From positions 186,001 through 250,000 of the forward strand of contig CP085928.1 in assembly GCA_020735665.1 (NCBI GenBank): a stretch of DNA of 64,000 nt, read 5' to 3'. Below, in pieces: positions 15,069 to 24,733 of the stretch (its first letter is position 1; every line of letters starts with the position of its first letter). The DNA is from Lachnospiraceae bacterium GAM79 (GTDB lineage Bacteria > Bacillota > Clostridia > Lachnospirales > Lachnospiraceae). The position numbers and the translations under genes are program-made. The notes under the pieces were generated by a model, which was not told the origin of the DNA, made no database searches, and saw only the letters and a list, made by a program, of their open reading frames with translations.

Positions 15069-17849
15069 TTGCGAATAAAGGACAATTTATATTATATATT
15101 GTCGAATAAAAGTAGTGAGGCACAAATGGATACAAGAAAAGAAATGATAGTTATACAGGGTGTAATAAAAACATGCAAGGTAGCATTATGTGAATACAAT
15201 AGAGAAATGTATTCCTGGAATGTTTGGTATAACGATGGAAGGTTTTCTATATATAGGTATGATGAAGTGGAAAAATTAACAAATCCCAAGGTTTTAAATC
15301 CTGTTGAATACCGCATTAGCAGGAATGGTAAGGAATTCTTTAATATAGAAGAAATCTATGTTTTTAATGGTAGAGAAGAGGAATATTGGCATATTTGTTT
15401 CAAAAAAGAAATACAAGGCGATTATTTTCGGAGAGATCTTAGCATAGATAAATCCATTTTAAGTCAGGGTAATGAAGCAAATAAATTTGAGTATATGAAG
15501 CAGATTGCAGAATTGAGTGATCTCAGAAATAATAGAACAGGTGATAAATTACTGGTAAAGAAATATGAGAAAATATCCTTCATAAGCCCATATGTAGCAT
15601 TATCCCATTACTTGAATCCGGCTAATTATAAAATAAAAAAGGGAAATTATACTCCAATCTTTCCGTTTGGGTGTAATAACAGTCAGTATACAGCAGTGAA
15701 AAAGGCGATGGAGAATCAGATCAGTGTCATTCAGGGACCTCCTGGTACTGGCAAGACTCAGACAATTTTGAACATAATTGCAAATATTTTAATGGATGGA
15801 AAAACAGTTCAGATTGTTTCTGGAAATAATTCAGCTACTGAAAATGTATATGAGAAATTGAGTTTTCCAGAGTATAATATGGGATTTATTGCAGCACGAT
15901 TAGGTAATTCCGAAAATAAAAAACGTTTTATAGAACAACAAAGCATTGACTATCCTGACTTTTCATCATGGAGAGTACATACGGATATTCTTGCGTTACA
16001 GAGAAAAATACACGAAGATTCTGTTAAATTAAGGACTGTATTTGATAAACAGGAAAGATTGGCTGCATTAAGACAAGAACTTTCACAGATGCTTATAGAA
16101 CAGGAATATTTTAATCAATATGTACAGGAAAAGAATATCTATATAGCAAAAATAAAGTTCCGGAAAAAGATATCATCGAAAAAATGGATCGAATTATGGC
16201 AGGAGTGGCAGATGGCTGTAGAGGAAAAACAGAAAATCAGTTTATGGATTAAATTGAAGTCATTATTTATGTATGGGATAGGAGATTGGAAATTTTATAA
16301 ACAGGATATCACAAATGTAATTACAATATTTCAGGTTATGTATTATTATGCAAGAAAAGAAGAATTAACAAGTGAAATATTAGAAATAGAAACCTATTTA
16401 AAAAATACGGATCAGAATTTATTAAATAATCTATGTAGTGAATCTATGTTGGTTTTAAAAAATCAGATAGCAAAAAGATATGGAAATAACACGGAACGTA
16501 GAATATTTACGGAAGATGATTTATGGAAAAATTCGGAGGAGGTATTAGCGGAATATCCTGTCGTATTGAGTACAACATTTTCAGCCAGAAACAGTCTGAA
16601 TTCGAAAATAATATATGATTATCTTATTATGGATGAAGCTTCACAGGTTGATATCGCAACAGGAGTATTAGCCCTTTCGTGTGCACGGAATGTTGTAATT
16701 GTTGGAGATACGAAGCAGTTGCCTAATGTTGTCCCAAATGATATAAAAAACAGAGCAGATGCTATATTTAATAATTTTAAAATTGATGAGGGATATCGGT
16801 ATACCAAGAGTTTTTTGCAATCTGTTTTAGAAATTATACCAAATGTTACACAAACGATGTTGCGTGAGCACTACAGGTGTCATCCGAAGATAATTAATTT
16901 CTGTAATCAAAAATTTTATCATGGTGAATTGTTAATTATGACAGAGGATCATGGTGAGGAAGATGTGTTGTCAGTTGTTAAAACAGTTGTAGGAAATCAT
17001 GCGAGAGATCATTATAGTCAGAGACAGATTGATGTTATAAAAAATGAAATTATTCCGCAGCGTAATCTTGATTTACAGAAAACAGGCATTATAACGCCAT
17101 ACAGAAACCAAATGGAAGCATTGTGTAATGAAATTTTAGATACAGATATTGCAACGGTACATAAATTTCAAGGACGGGAAAAGGAGAATATAATAATTTC
17201 TACCGTTGATGATGAGATTTCAGATTTTGTTGATGATCCATATTTGCTTAATGTTGCTGTATCGCGAGCAAAAAAGAGACTGATATTAGTGGTAACAGGA
17301 AATGAACAAACACGGGAGCGTAACATAACAGATTTGGTTGCTTATATTCAATACAATAATTTTGAAGTTACAGATAGCAAAATTTATTCTATATTTGATT
17401 ATTTGTACAAGCAATATACAGAAGCAAGAAAGTTATATTTGAAGAATCATCCAAAAGTGTCAAAGTACGATTCTGAAAACTTAATGTATAGTTTAATTGA
17501 GGATATTCTTGCTGAAAATAAATATGCAAGTTTGGATGTCGTTTGCCACTTCCCTTTGAATAAACTAATAAGAAGTTCAGAGTTGTTAAGTGATGAAGAA
17601 AGGCGATATGTTGCCCAGTCTGGTACGCATGTAGATTTCCTTATATATAGCAGACTTGGTAAAAAGCCGATACTTGCTATCGAAGTCGATGGATATGAAT
17701 ATCATCAGGCAGAATCCAAACAGGCTTTCAGAGATTCAAAGAAAAATCATATATTTGAGTTGTATAAAATTCCATTATTGCGGTTTTGTACAAATGGAAG
17801 TGGAGAAAAGCAACAGATTATTGAAAAGTTGGAAGAAGTGATGGGATAG
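15069..17849 (+). CDS. Superfamily I helicase with C-terminal DUF2726 nuclease-like domain
   Basis: A 926-residue protein. Helicase motif I is GPPGTGKTQT (about residues 225-234) and motif II is YLIMDEASQVD. Motifs III-VI include VGDTKQLPNV, LREHYRCHP, ITPYRNQ, ATVHKFQGRE and LNVAVSRAKKRL. This is the Dna2/UPF1-like order. After about 780 the DUF2726-type domain follows (HVDFLIY...ILAIEVDGYEYH), with an Asp...Glu-Val-Asp pattern of PD-(D/E)xK nucleases. The TTG start at 15069 is uncertain and an ATG at 15126 is possible. Single-gene helicase-nucleases often serve anti-phage defence, which fits the surroundings. Confidence 0.75.
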   Translation: MRIKDNLYYILSNKSSEAQMDTRKEMIVIQGVIKTCKVALCEYNREMYSWNVWYNDGRFSIYRYDEVEKLTNPKVLNPVEYRISRNGKEFFNIEEIYVFNGREEEYWHICFKKEIQGDYFRRDLSIDKSILSQGNEANKFEYMKQIAELSDLRNNRTGDKLLVKKYEKISFISPYVALSHYLNPANYKIKKGNYTPIFPFGCNNSQYTAVKKAMENQISVIQGPPGTGKTQTILNIIANILMDGKTVQIVSGNNSATENVYEKLSFPEYNMGFIAARLGNSENKKRFIEQQSIDYPDFSSWRVHTDILALQRKIHEDSVKLRTVFDKQERLAALRQELSQMLIEQEYFNQYVQEKNIYIAKIKFRKKISSKKWIELWQEWQMAVEEKQKISLWIKLKSLFMYGIGDWKFYKQDITNVITIFQVMYYYARKEELTSEILEIETYLKNTDQNLLNNLCSESMLVLKNQIAKRYGNNTERRIFTEDDLWKNSEEVLAEYPVVLSTTFSARNSLNSKIIYDYLIMDEASQVDIATGVLALSCARNVVIVGDTKQLPNVVPNDIKNRADAIFNNFKIDEGYRYTKSFLQSVLEIIPNVTQTMLREHYRCHPKIINFCNQKFYHGELLIMTEDHGEEDVLSVVKTVVGNHARDHYSQRQIDVIKNEIIPQRNLDLQKTGIITPYRNQMEALCNEILDTDIATVHKFQGREKENIIISTVDDEISDFVDDPYLLNVAVSRAKKRLILVVTGNEQTRERNITDLVAYIQYNNFEVTDSKIYSIFDYLYKQYTEARKLYLKNHPKVSKYDSENLMYSLIEDILAENKYASLDVVCHFPLNKLIRSSELLSDEERRYVAQSGTHVDFLIYSRLGKKPILAIEVDGYEYHQAESKQAFRDSKKNHIFELYKIPLLRFCTNGSGEKQQIIEKLEEVMG

Positions 17850-17851
17850 GA

Positions 17852-19207
17852 TTACTTTATCTTCCCCTCCACCTTCTTCATATGTCTTACATATACGATA
17901 AACAGTGCACATCCGGTAAATATCCATGAAGCCACATATACATTCAACAGCCAGTCAAATGTTGGCAGCAGGCGGAAGACCGTGCCAAGCCAGATCAGAC
18001 GGAAAACAACCGTTCCTAAGATGGTGAAGATTGCAGGTTCTACCGATTTGCCCATACCACGGAGAGCGGCACTTTCAACCTCGTAAGTAGTGGTCAGACC
18101 TTCCAGTGAGCAGACATGATACATACGGATCAAAGCATAGGCAGCGACTGCTGTACTTTTTGTGTAGATTCCGACGAAAAAGTCACTCCATACGATAAAG
18201 ATAACTGCGAGAATCTCTGTGAAGACAATGCCAAACAGCATGTTTAACCAGAACACTTTCTTGCAGCGTTTGATGTTTCCTGCGCCATAGTTCTGGCTGG
18301 TGAAGGTGACCGTTGCCTGTGCAAATGCATTTGCAATGTCATAGGTAAAATATTCAAAATTAAGCGCAAGAGAAGAACCTGCGATCGCAAATTTGCCAAA
18401 TGAATTAATACCACTCTGGATAAAAACATTCGAGATCGAGAAAATGGTTCCCTGGATACCGGATGGAATACCGATCTGAAGGATCTTGCGCAGATATGGG
18501 CGTACAATCTTCATCCGGTTGAACCGGAATGCAAACTCATCATCTCTGCGGTAAAGATATACCATGACCATAACAGCACTGATAACATTAGAGATTACAG
18601 TGGAAATGGCAACACCGGCAACACCCAGATGAAAGCAGATGACGAGGATCAGATTCAGGATGACATTTACGATACCGGAGATGATAAGATAGAACATTGG
18701 TCGTCTGGTATCACCGAAGCTTCGCAGAATGGCAGCTCCAAAATTATAAACGGTCATAAACGGAATGCTTAAGAAATAGATGCGGATATATAACAGTGCT
18801 TCGGCAAGAACACCGGACGGTGTACCGGATAATTCCAGAATGATCCGGGCAGAGGCAAAGCCGAGGATCATAAGCCCAAGTCCGAGGATTGTGCCAAATG
18901 TCAGGATCGTATGTACCATATCGTTGATCTTGTCACGCTGTTTCTGACCGATCAGATTAGCGAGGACGGCATTTGGTCCCACAGCCAGACCGACAATCAG
19001 GTTGACAAAGATGCCGACCAGAGCCACACAGCTTCCGACTGCAGCGAGCGCATTATCTCCGGCAAATCTGCCGACAACAGCGACATCTGCGGAGTTGAAT
19101 AATTGCTGTAAAATGCTGCTGAATGCAAGTGGCAGTGAAAAAAGGATCAGCTTGCCAACTAATCCCCCGTTTAACATATCCATTTCTTTTGACTTTATCG
19201 TTTTCAT
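17852..19207 (-). CDS. MATE family efflux transporter
   Basis: A 451-residue inner-membrane exporter with about twelve hydrophobic segments in two homologous halves. The N-terminal signature (GGLVGKLILFSLPLAFSSILQQLFNSADVAVVGRFAG, spanning about residues 14-50) and GPNAVLANLIGQ are typical of MATE proteins, which use Na+ or H+ gradients to expel drugs or metabolites. Start sites at 19207 or nine codons later are both possible; neither has a strong ribosome site. It converges with the helicase gene, with only two bases between stops. The substrate is unknown. Confidence 0.9.
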   Translation of the reverse strand: MKTIKSKEMDMLNGGLVGKLILFSLPLAFSSILQQLFNSADVAVVGRFAGDNALAAVGSCVALVGIFVNLIVGLAVGPNAVLANLIGQKQRDKINDMVHTILTFGTILGLGLMILGFASARIILELSGTPSGVLAEALLYIRIYFLSIPFMTVYNFGAAILRSFGDTRRPMFYLIISGIVNVILNLILVICFHLGVAGVAISTVISNVISAVMVMVYLYRRDDEFAFRFNRMKIVRPYLRKILQIGIPSGIQGTIFSISNVFIQSGINSFGKFAIAGSSLALNFEYFTYDIANAFAQATVTFTSQNYGAGNIKRCKKVFWLNMLFGIVFTEILAVIFIVWSDFFVGIYTKSTAVAAYALIRMYHVCSLEGLTTTYEVESAALRGMGKSVEPAIFTILGTVVFRLIWLGTVFRLLPTFDWLLNVYVASWIFTGCALFIVYVRHMKKVEGKIK

Positions 19208-19546
19208 ATCTATAATCCCAAAGTAGTATTTTCAAATAAATTTTTTCATACATTAGAAGCAGAATCTATTTAAACACTATCGACAAATGTCGTCAAGATT
19301 GGATTATAAAAAATACGTTTTTCTGTAATGTTTTTTAGTTGTGTTGTCATATAAGCGATGGAAGGTGAATAAGGAATTAAAAATACTTTGCAATATAACA
19401 TTAAATATTATTAATGTGATATTAATGTCAGATTTAACATTTTTTTCAAACGTTGTGATATACTGAAACAGATATTGGCAAAGACACGGTAAAGAAACAG
19501 TAAAAATGCTTCATGCATAAGGCAGTGAAATTGGAAATGAGGACGT
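19208..19546. other. Divergent intergenic region with promoter
   Basis: No gene. Contains an extended -10 element TGATATACT (19456-19464) with a possible TTAACA at 19434 and 19-base spacing, facing the flippase operon. An AT-rich palindrome (ACATTAA...TTAATGT, near 19399-19420) precedes it and could be an operator. Confidence 0.4.
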
Positions 19547-20590
19547 ATGGAGAGTAAGAAAAAATGGATATTTAATATAATTTTTTTGCTTCTGATCTTT
19601 GCGGCAACTTTTTATGGTGTGTTTCATGGTAAGGATATGGGGCGGATCATCGAAATAATTAAAACTGTGAACCCGTTTTGGTTGATTCCCGGCGTTATCT
19701 GTGTAATAATCTTCATATGGGGAGAATCTATCATTATTCATTATCTGATGCATTCACTTGGTATAAAGGTAAAGAAATGGACCTGCTTTTTATTTTCATC
19801 CGTTGGCTTTTTCTTTAGCTGCATTACTCCGTCTGCATCGGGTGGTCAGCCGGCACAGGTTTACTATATGAAGAAAGAAGATATACCGATTCCGATCTCA
19901 ACGATGGTATTGTTGATCATAACCATTATCTATAAGATGGTACTGGTACTGCTTGGTATTGCATTGGTGATTTTCGGGCAGGGATTTATACATCGGTATT
20001 TATCGGATGCAATCTTCTGGTTTTATCTCGGAATGGGATTAAATGTGGTGTGTGTAGCGATTATGGTTGTATTTGCATTTCATCCGAATTTTGCGAAGTC
20101 AATTATGATCAAAGGGCATATTTTGTTAGAAAGAATCCATATATTAAAACATAGAAAGTCAAGAGCAAAGAAGCTGGTTCAGTCGATGGATCAGTATCGG
20201 GGAGCTGCTGTTTATTTGCAGGAAAATAAAAAGGTGCTGATCGTTGTATTTCTTATTACGATGGTGCAGCGGTTTGCGTTGTTTGCAGCAACCTGGTTCG
20301 TATATCTTGCATTTGGATTAAAAGGAACATCAGCGTTTACCGTGATACTTCTTCAGGGCTCAATCGCGGTTGCAGTTGATATGCTGCCGCTTCCGGGCGG
20401 AATGGGAATCAGTGAGAAGATATTCCTTGATATCTTCCTTCCGGTATTTGGAAGTATGCTTCTCCTTCCGGGTATGGTATTGTCCCGTGGACTGGGGTAT
20501 TATACGGAACTGATCCTCAGTGCGATATTTACGATTGTTGCAAATTTTACTATTGGAAGAAAAAAGAAAAGTGTGGTAGAGAAATGTTAG
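19547..20590 (+). CDS. LPG synthase TM-domain / UPF0104 flippase-like membrane protein
   Basis: A 347-residue membrane protein with about eight helices. The motif FFFSCITPSASGGQPAQVYYMKKEDIP and the later LLPLPGGMGISEKIFLD are characteristic of the lysylphosphatidylglycerol synthase transmembrane family (PF03706), members of which flip or bind lipids. No aminoacyl-transferase domain is attached. It starts the operon with pssA and psd and overlaps pssA by 7 bases. A role in moving phosphatidylethanolamine-pathway lipids or a lipid-linked precursor across the membrane fits the context but is an inference. Confidence 0.8.
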   Translation: MESKKKWIFNIIFLLLIFAATFYGVFHGKDMGRIIEIIKTVNPFWLIPGVICVIIFIWGESIIIHYLMHSLGIKVKKWTCFLFSSVGFFFSCITPSASGGQPAQVYYMKKEDIPIPISTMVLLIITIIYKMVLVLLGIALVIFGQGFIHRYLSDAIFWFYLGMGLNVVCVAIMVVFAFHPNFAKSIMIKGHILLERIHILKHRKSRAKKLVQSMDQYRGAAVYLQENKKVLIVVFLITMVQRFALFAATWFVYLAFGLKGTSAFTVILLQGSIAVAVDMLPLPGGMGISEKIFLDIFLPVFGSMLLLPGMVLSRGLGYYTELILSAIFTIVANFTIGRKKKSVVEKC

Positions 20591-21204
20591 GTGTTTATGA
20601 TTATACAGTAATTCTTACATATATCAGTCTGATGGTGTCCATCGGTGGTATGTTATTTTCGTTAAATGGCGACTGCCGGATGGCGCTTGTATGTCTGGCA
20701 ATTTCCGGTTTGTGCGATATGTTTGACGGCAAGGTTGCACGGACAAAGAAAGATCGTACAGAGGTTGAAAAACGATTTGGAATCCAGATCGATTCTCTGG
20801 CGGATATTGTCTGCTTTGGAGTTTCACCGGCAATCCTTTGCTACCGCATGGGAATGCGTGGATTGACTGGTGTTGCGATCCTGTTATTCTATGTGCTGGC
20901 AGGCCTGATTCGTCTGGCATGGTTCAATGTTTCTGAGGAAGTCAGACAGGATGAGACAGAGGAAAAACGTAAATATTATCAGGGACTTCCGATCACATCT
21001 ATGGCTGTGCTTCTGCCACTTCTGGCAGTATTTAAGCCGATGCTTGGCAAGCGGGAATTCATGCTCAGCCTTCATGCGTTGGTACTGCTGGTCGGTTTGC
21101 TGTTTATTACAAATTTCAAATTCCGTAAACCAAAGAACCGCACACTGGCGATCATCGTTGGCGTTGTAACGTTGGCTGTACTTCGGATGCTCCATATATG
21201 GTAG
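20584..21204 (+). CDS. pssA: CDP-diacylglycerol-serine O-phosphatidyltransferase
   Basis: A 206-residue membrane enzyme that joins CDP-diacylglycerol and L-serine to give phosphatidylserine. The CDP-alcohol phosphatidyltransferase motif is complete: DMFDGKVAR, then FGIQIDSLADIVCFG, matching DG-x2-AR-x8-10-G-x3-D-x3-D. About six membrane helices. The length fits the Gram-positive type II PssA. Its ATG lies inside the end of the flippase gene, and the phosphatidylserine decarboxylase gene follows 21 bases later, which specifies serine as the alcohol. Confidence 0.92.
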   Translation: MLGVYDYTVILTYISLMVSIGGMLFSLNGDCRMALVCLAISGLCDMFDGKVARTKKDRTEVEKRFGIQIDSLADIVCFGVSPAILCYRMGMRGLTGVAILLFYVLAGLIRLAWFNVSEEVRQDETEEKRKYYQGLPITSMAVLLPLLAVFKPMLGKREFMLSLHALVLLVGLLFITNFKFRKPKNRTLAIIVGVVTLAVLRMLHIW

Positions 21205-21225
21205 GAGAAGATTGGAGAAAAGAAA

Positions 21226-22113
21226 ATGAGTATCATATATATAGATCGAAAAGGACATAAAAGACAGGGCGAGACCGGTCAGGATTGCCTGCTAGCATTT
21301 ATCTACGGACATGCAGTGACAAGGTGCCTGATCCGTCCCTTTCTGTCACCGGCAGTATCCCGTATAGGTGGGGCATTTTTGGATACCCGGATTTCCGGAC
21401 TGGCGGTTCCAGGGTTTGTAAAGAAGAATGGCATTGATCTGTCCTTATATGAGAAACAGACATTTGATTCATATAATGATTTTTTCACCCGAAAGATCAG
21501 AGTAGAAGAACGACCGGTTAACCCGGATGCAAATGCGCTGGTCAGCCCAAGTGATGGAAAGGTCAGTGTGTATAAGATCCATGAAAACGGACATTTTCTT
21601 ATTAAACACACCGAGTATACATTGGAACAGTTGTTGAAAGATAAGAAGCTGGCTAAGCGGTATCTGGACGGATATATCTATGTGATCCGGTTGACGGTAG
21701 ATGATTATCACAGGTATTGCTATGCAGCAGATGGAAGAAAATCCGAACAGCGTAAGATAGCAGGAATTCTGCATACGGTGAACCCGGTTGCAAATGCTGT
21801 CTGTCCGATCTACAAGATGAATTCCAGAGAGTATTGTCTGATAAAGACGGAGCGGTTTGGAACGCTTCTTCAGATGGAAGTCGGGGCATTGATGGTTGGT
21901 AAGATCAGTAATAATCAGCAAGGCTTGGGATTTGTTCATAAGGGTGTTGAAAAAGGACGATTTGAATTCGGCGGTTCAACGATCATTCTGCTGACACAGA
22001 AGAATGTCGTGATACCGGATCGGGATTTATTGGAACATACCGGATCAGGAATGGAAACACTGGTGAAAATGGGAGAGCAGATCGGACGATCAGCGAACCG
22101 TTTGGATGCATAA
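21226..22113 (+). CDS. psd: Phosphatidylserine decarboxylase proenzyme
   Basis: A 295-residue enzyme that turns phosphatidylserine into phosphatidylethanolamine. It self-cleaves at the serine in FEFGGSTIILL, making the pyruvoyl cofactor. Family landmarks visible are YNDFFTRKI, SPSDGKVSVYKI, DDYHRYCYAADG and MVGKISN. The length is that of the membrane-associated, longer (not archaeal-type) Psd. Preceded by GGAGAA and directly downstream of pssA; the two form the phosphatidylethanolamine branch. Confidence 0.93.
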   Translation: MSIIYIDRKGHKRQGETGQDCLLAFIYGHAVTRCLIRPFLSPAVSRIGGAFLDTRISGLAVPGFVKKNGIDLSLYEKQTFDSYNDFFTRKIRVEERPVNPDANALVSPSDGKVSVYKIHENGHFLIKHTEYTLEQLLKDKKLAKRYLDGYIYVIRLTVDDYHRYCYAADGRKSEQRKIAGILHTVNPVANAVCPIYKMNSREYCLIKTERFGTLLQMEVGALMVGKISNNQQGLGFVHKGVEKGRFEFGGSTIILLTQKNVVIPDRDLLEHTGSGMETLVKMGEQIGRSANRLDA

Positions 22114-22158
22114 TTGGATATGCAGATATATATCGAAAGAATAGTCAGGTGATCATAA

Positions 22159-22449
22159 ATGAAACCAAGATCAGAAGCAAGTAAAAACCTATATCAGATG
22201 ATGCTTGACCGGGGCTATCCGGTGGAATTCTGCGAGGTTATAACACAGAATCTGAATACAGATTTTACAGCCGGTCGTATGATCGGCTATTTGTCACATT
22301 ATCAGACCCTTCCTATGGAGGAGGTCGTAGATGAGATGCTCGCGATCCTCACAGACCGCAACCGCATCATACAGAAAAAAGAACTGGAGCGTAACAACGC
22401 CAGGTGGAATGAGTATCTGGCGAATGGCATTCCTAATGACGAGGAGTAA
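22159..22449 (+). CDS. Conserved-looking small hypothetical protein (96 aa)
   Basis: A 96-residue, helical, charged protein beginning KPRSEASKNLYQMMLDRGYP. The frame is well formed, with host-like codon use and a GGTGAT ribosome site. It may be the last gene of the flippase-pssA-psd operon (45 bases after psd) or a separate unit. Helix-turn patterns around 20-70 could suit a protein-protein adaptor. No family recognised. Confidence 0.6.
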   Translation: MKPRSEASKNLYQMMLDRGYPVEFCEVITQNLNTDFTAGRMIGYLSHYQTLPMEEVVDEMLAILTDRNRIIQKKELERNNARWNEYLANGIPNDEE

Positions 22450-22470
22450 TGCCGAGATTTTATCCCTGTT

Positions 22471-23793
22471 TTAGCCGATTCCGCCTAATGCGATTCCAAG
22501 TATTAAAACCAGAATGCAGATAGGGCAATAGATATATTTGCAGATTGGCAGGAATTTGTCGGTTAACTTCTTTTCACGTCCAAGGTTTACCTGCTCCTCT
22601 ACATATTTCTTACCGCATACCCAGAAGAACATGATTCCGGCAAGTCCTGCACCAAGCGGGCAGATATAGATGGACAGAACATCCATCCAGCCGGATACGA
22701 TTCCCTGAATACAGATGGATACGATCACGCCGATTCCTGCGATCACACCACAGGATAATTTACGATTTAATCCGAGCTTTTCCTGAATCGTTGCGATCGG
22801 AGCTTCGTACAGATTGATCAGTGAGGAAAGTCCAGCAAAGAATACTGCAACAAAGAAGATCATGGCGATGATATGTCCGCCCGGCATAGATTTGAACAGG
22901 GCAGGCAGATAGATGAACATAAGTCCGGGACCACCCTGGTCTAACTGCGCACCGGTCGTTGCCATAACCGGAATGATAACGAGGGCGGCAAGTAACGCAG
23001 CGATCGTATCAAATAAAGCAACCTGTCCGGCAGCTTCCGGTATATTTTCTTCGTCCGGCAGATAAGAGCCATAGATCAGTGTCCCATTTCCGGCAACAGA
23101 CAGGGAGAAAAATGCCTGGCCAAGTGCGTAGATCCATGTCTTTGGATCGGCGAGAACCTTTGGCTCGATCCGGAAGATATATTTATATCCTTCGGCAGCA
23201 CCCGGCTGGCAGGCGGTATAGATCGCAAGAATGATAAACAGGATAAAGAACAGAGGCATCAGGATCTTATTTGCCTTTTCGATTCCGTTTCCGATACCAA
23301 ACATCAGAATGATAATGCCGACAGCGAGTGCAATGATCTGCCACAGGTTATTGCCGAATGCAGAAGCGGTTGAGCCAAATGCGGCACCAAAGGATTCTAC
23401 ATTTTCCGGTGCAAGTGTTGAACCAGTAAATGCACCGATCATATATTTTAAGATCCAGCCCATTACGACAGTATAGCCGATCGCCATGGCAAGCGCGCCG
23501 AGTACCGGTATAAATCCAAGAATTTCGCCAAGCTTTCGTTTGCCCTTTGTTCCACAGGCATAGCCGAAAGCGTCGACCGGGCCGGATTTGGTAGCACGTC
23601 CGAAACTCATTTCGCCGATCACACCGGTGAATCCGATCAGGATAACGAATATGAAGTAAGGGATCAGATAAGAGCCTCCGCCATAGAGGGATACTCTGGT
23701 TGGGAACATCCAGATATTACCCATGCCGACCGCTGAGCCGATACAGGCGAGGACAAATCCCCATTTGTTGTTGAATGATTCACGTTTTTTCAT
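22471..23793 (-). CDS. Sodium-dependent symporter, NSS/SNF family
   Basis: A 440-residue membrane transporter with about twelve helices, fitting bacterial LeuT-like NSS members (often of tryptophan or tyrosine). The N-terminus (NNKWGFVLACIGSAVGMGNIW) contains the Gly-rich, Na+ and substrate-binding TM1 signature GSAVGMGNIW. GNGTLIYGSYL in mid-protein corresponds to TM6. GGAGG lies 10 bases before the start on the minus strand. It faces the unknown gene at 22159 convergently with 21 bases between. The exact amino acid carried cannot be read from sequence. Confidence 0.9.
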   Translation of the reverse strand: MKKRESFNNKWGFVLACIGSAVGMGNIWMFPTRVSLYGGGSYLIPYFIFVILIGFTGVIGEMSFGRATKSGPVDAFGYACGTKGKRKLGEILGFIPVLGALAMAIGYTVVMGWILKYMIGAFTGSTLAPENVESFGAAFGSTASAFGNNLWQIIALAVGIIILMFGIGNGIEKANKILMPLFFILFIILAIYTACQPGAAEGYKYIFRIEPKVLADPKTWIYALGQAFFSLSVAGNGTLIYGSYLPDEENIPEAAGQVALFDTIAALLAALVIIPVMATTGAQLDQGGPGLMFIYLPALFKSMPGGHIIAMIFFVAVFFAGLSSLINLYEAPIATIQEKLGLNRKLSCGVIAGIGVIVSICIQGIVSGWMDVLSIYICPLGAGLAGIMFFWVCGKKYVEEQVNLGREKKLTDKFLPICKYIYCPICILVLILGIALGGIG

Positions 23794-23908
23794 CTTTTGA
23801 TAACTCCTCCAAACAAATTACATACCCATATACTATACAGGAAAATGTGGGATTACGCCAGCAAACTTTTCGAAAGTTTTCGCAATGCGGCAGAAAAGAA
23901 TGTTGTTA

Positions 23909-23937
23909 TTGTCATATTACCGTAGAATTTATATAAT
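23909..23937 (+). promoter_or_regulatory. Sigma-A type promoter before the NERD gene
   Basis: TTGTCA (23909-23914), 17-base spacer, TATAAT (23932-23937), 37 bases before the start codon. Confidence 0.7.
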
Positions 23938-23973
23938 AGGGGCATCCGAGAAAAGTATAAGGGGAGGTATGTT

Positions 23974-24720
23974 ATGAACTGGCCAATTTGGGTTATAATA
24001 GGTTTTGCTGTAGCGGGTATATTAGTTGGATGGCTGCAGGCAAAGGTTAAAGGAATAATCGGGGAAAAGAAAGTATCGGTGGTTTTAGCGACATTACCAG
24101 ATAGTGATTATATTATTTTAAATGATGTGATGCTGCCGACAGAAAAGGGAAGTACTCAGATTGATCATATTGTTGTTTCTTTATATGGAATTTTTGTAAT
24201 TGAGACGAAGAATTATAAAGGATGGATTACAGGAAGTCCATATGCTGAGCAATGGACAAAAAATATGTATGGTAAAAAATATAAATTTTATAATCCAATA
24301 CGACAGAATTATGGTCATATAAAAAATTTGAGCACAATATTGGGATTGTCGGAAGAAAAATTTATATCCATTGTTGCTTTTTCAGCAAATTCAACAATAA
24401 AAGTAAAAAGTAGAGATTATGTGGTTCATATCTTACAGGTGAAAAAGGTTATTAAATCATATAAAGAACCTGTTTTTACACAAGATGAAATCAAACAGTT
24501 GGCGGATCGAATAAAGACAATTAATGAAGCATCTAGCGACCTGAGAGTTGGACATGTTAAGAGAATTAAGGAAGCGCAGAATATCAGAAAAAATAATAAG
24601 GAAGTTCAGCGGATCTGTCCTAAATGTGGCGGAAAAATAGTATATAAAAGAGGAAAATATGGTAAATTTTTGGGATGCACGAATTATCCCAACTGCAGAT
24701 ATACAAAAGAGATGAAATGA
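23974..24720 (+). CDS. NERD-domain nuclease-related protein with zinc ribbon
   Basis: A 248-residue protein with an N-terminal membrane helix (about 4-20) and a NERD domain (about 30-150: [40 protein letters not shown]). Asp in QIDH and Glu/Lys in ETKNY fit a PD-(D/E)xK-like centre. A C-terminal topoisomerase-type zinc finger follows ([21 protein letters not shown], then CRY). The combination suggests membrane-tethered nucleic-acid processing. GGGGAGG lies upstream. It is followed after 13 bases by metF, though a functional link is not evident. Confidence 0.88.
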   Translation: MNWPIWVIIGFAVAGILVGWLQAKVKGIIGEKKVSVVLATLPDSDYIILNDVMLPTEKGSTQIDHIVVSLYGIFVIETKNYKGWITGSPYAEQWTKNMYGKKYKFYNPIRQNYGHIKNLSTILGLSEEKFISIVAFSANSTIKVKSRDYVVHILQVKKVIKSYKEPVFTQDEIKQLADRIKTINEASSDLRVGHVKRIKEAQNIRKNNKEVQRICPKCGGKIVYKRGKYGKFLGCTNYPNCRYTKEMK

Positions 24721-24733
24721 CAGGAGGAAATAC

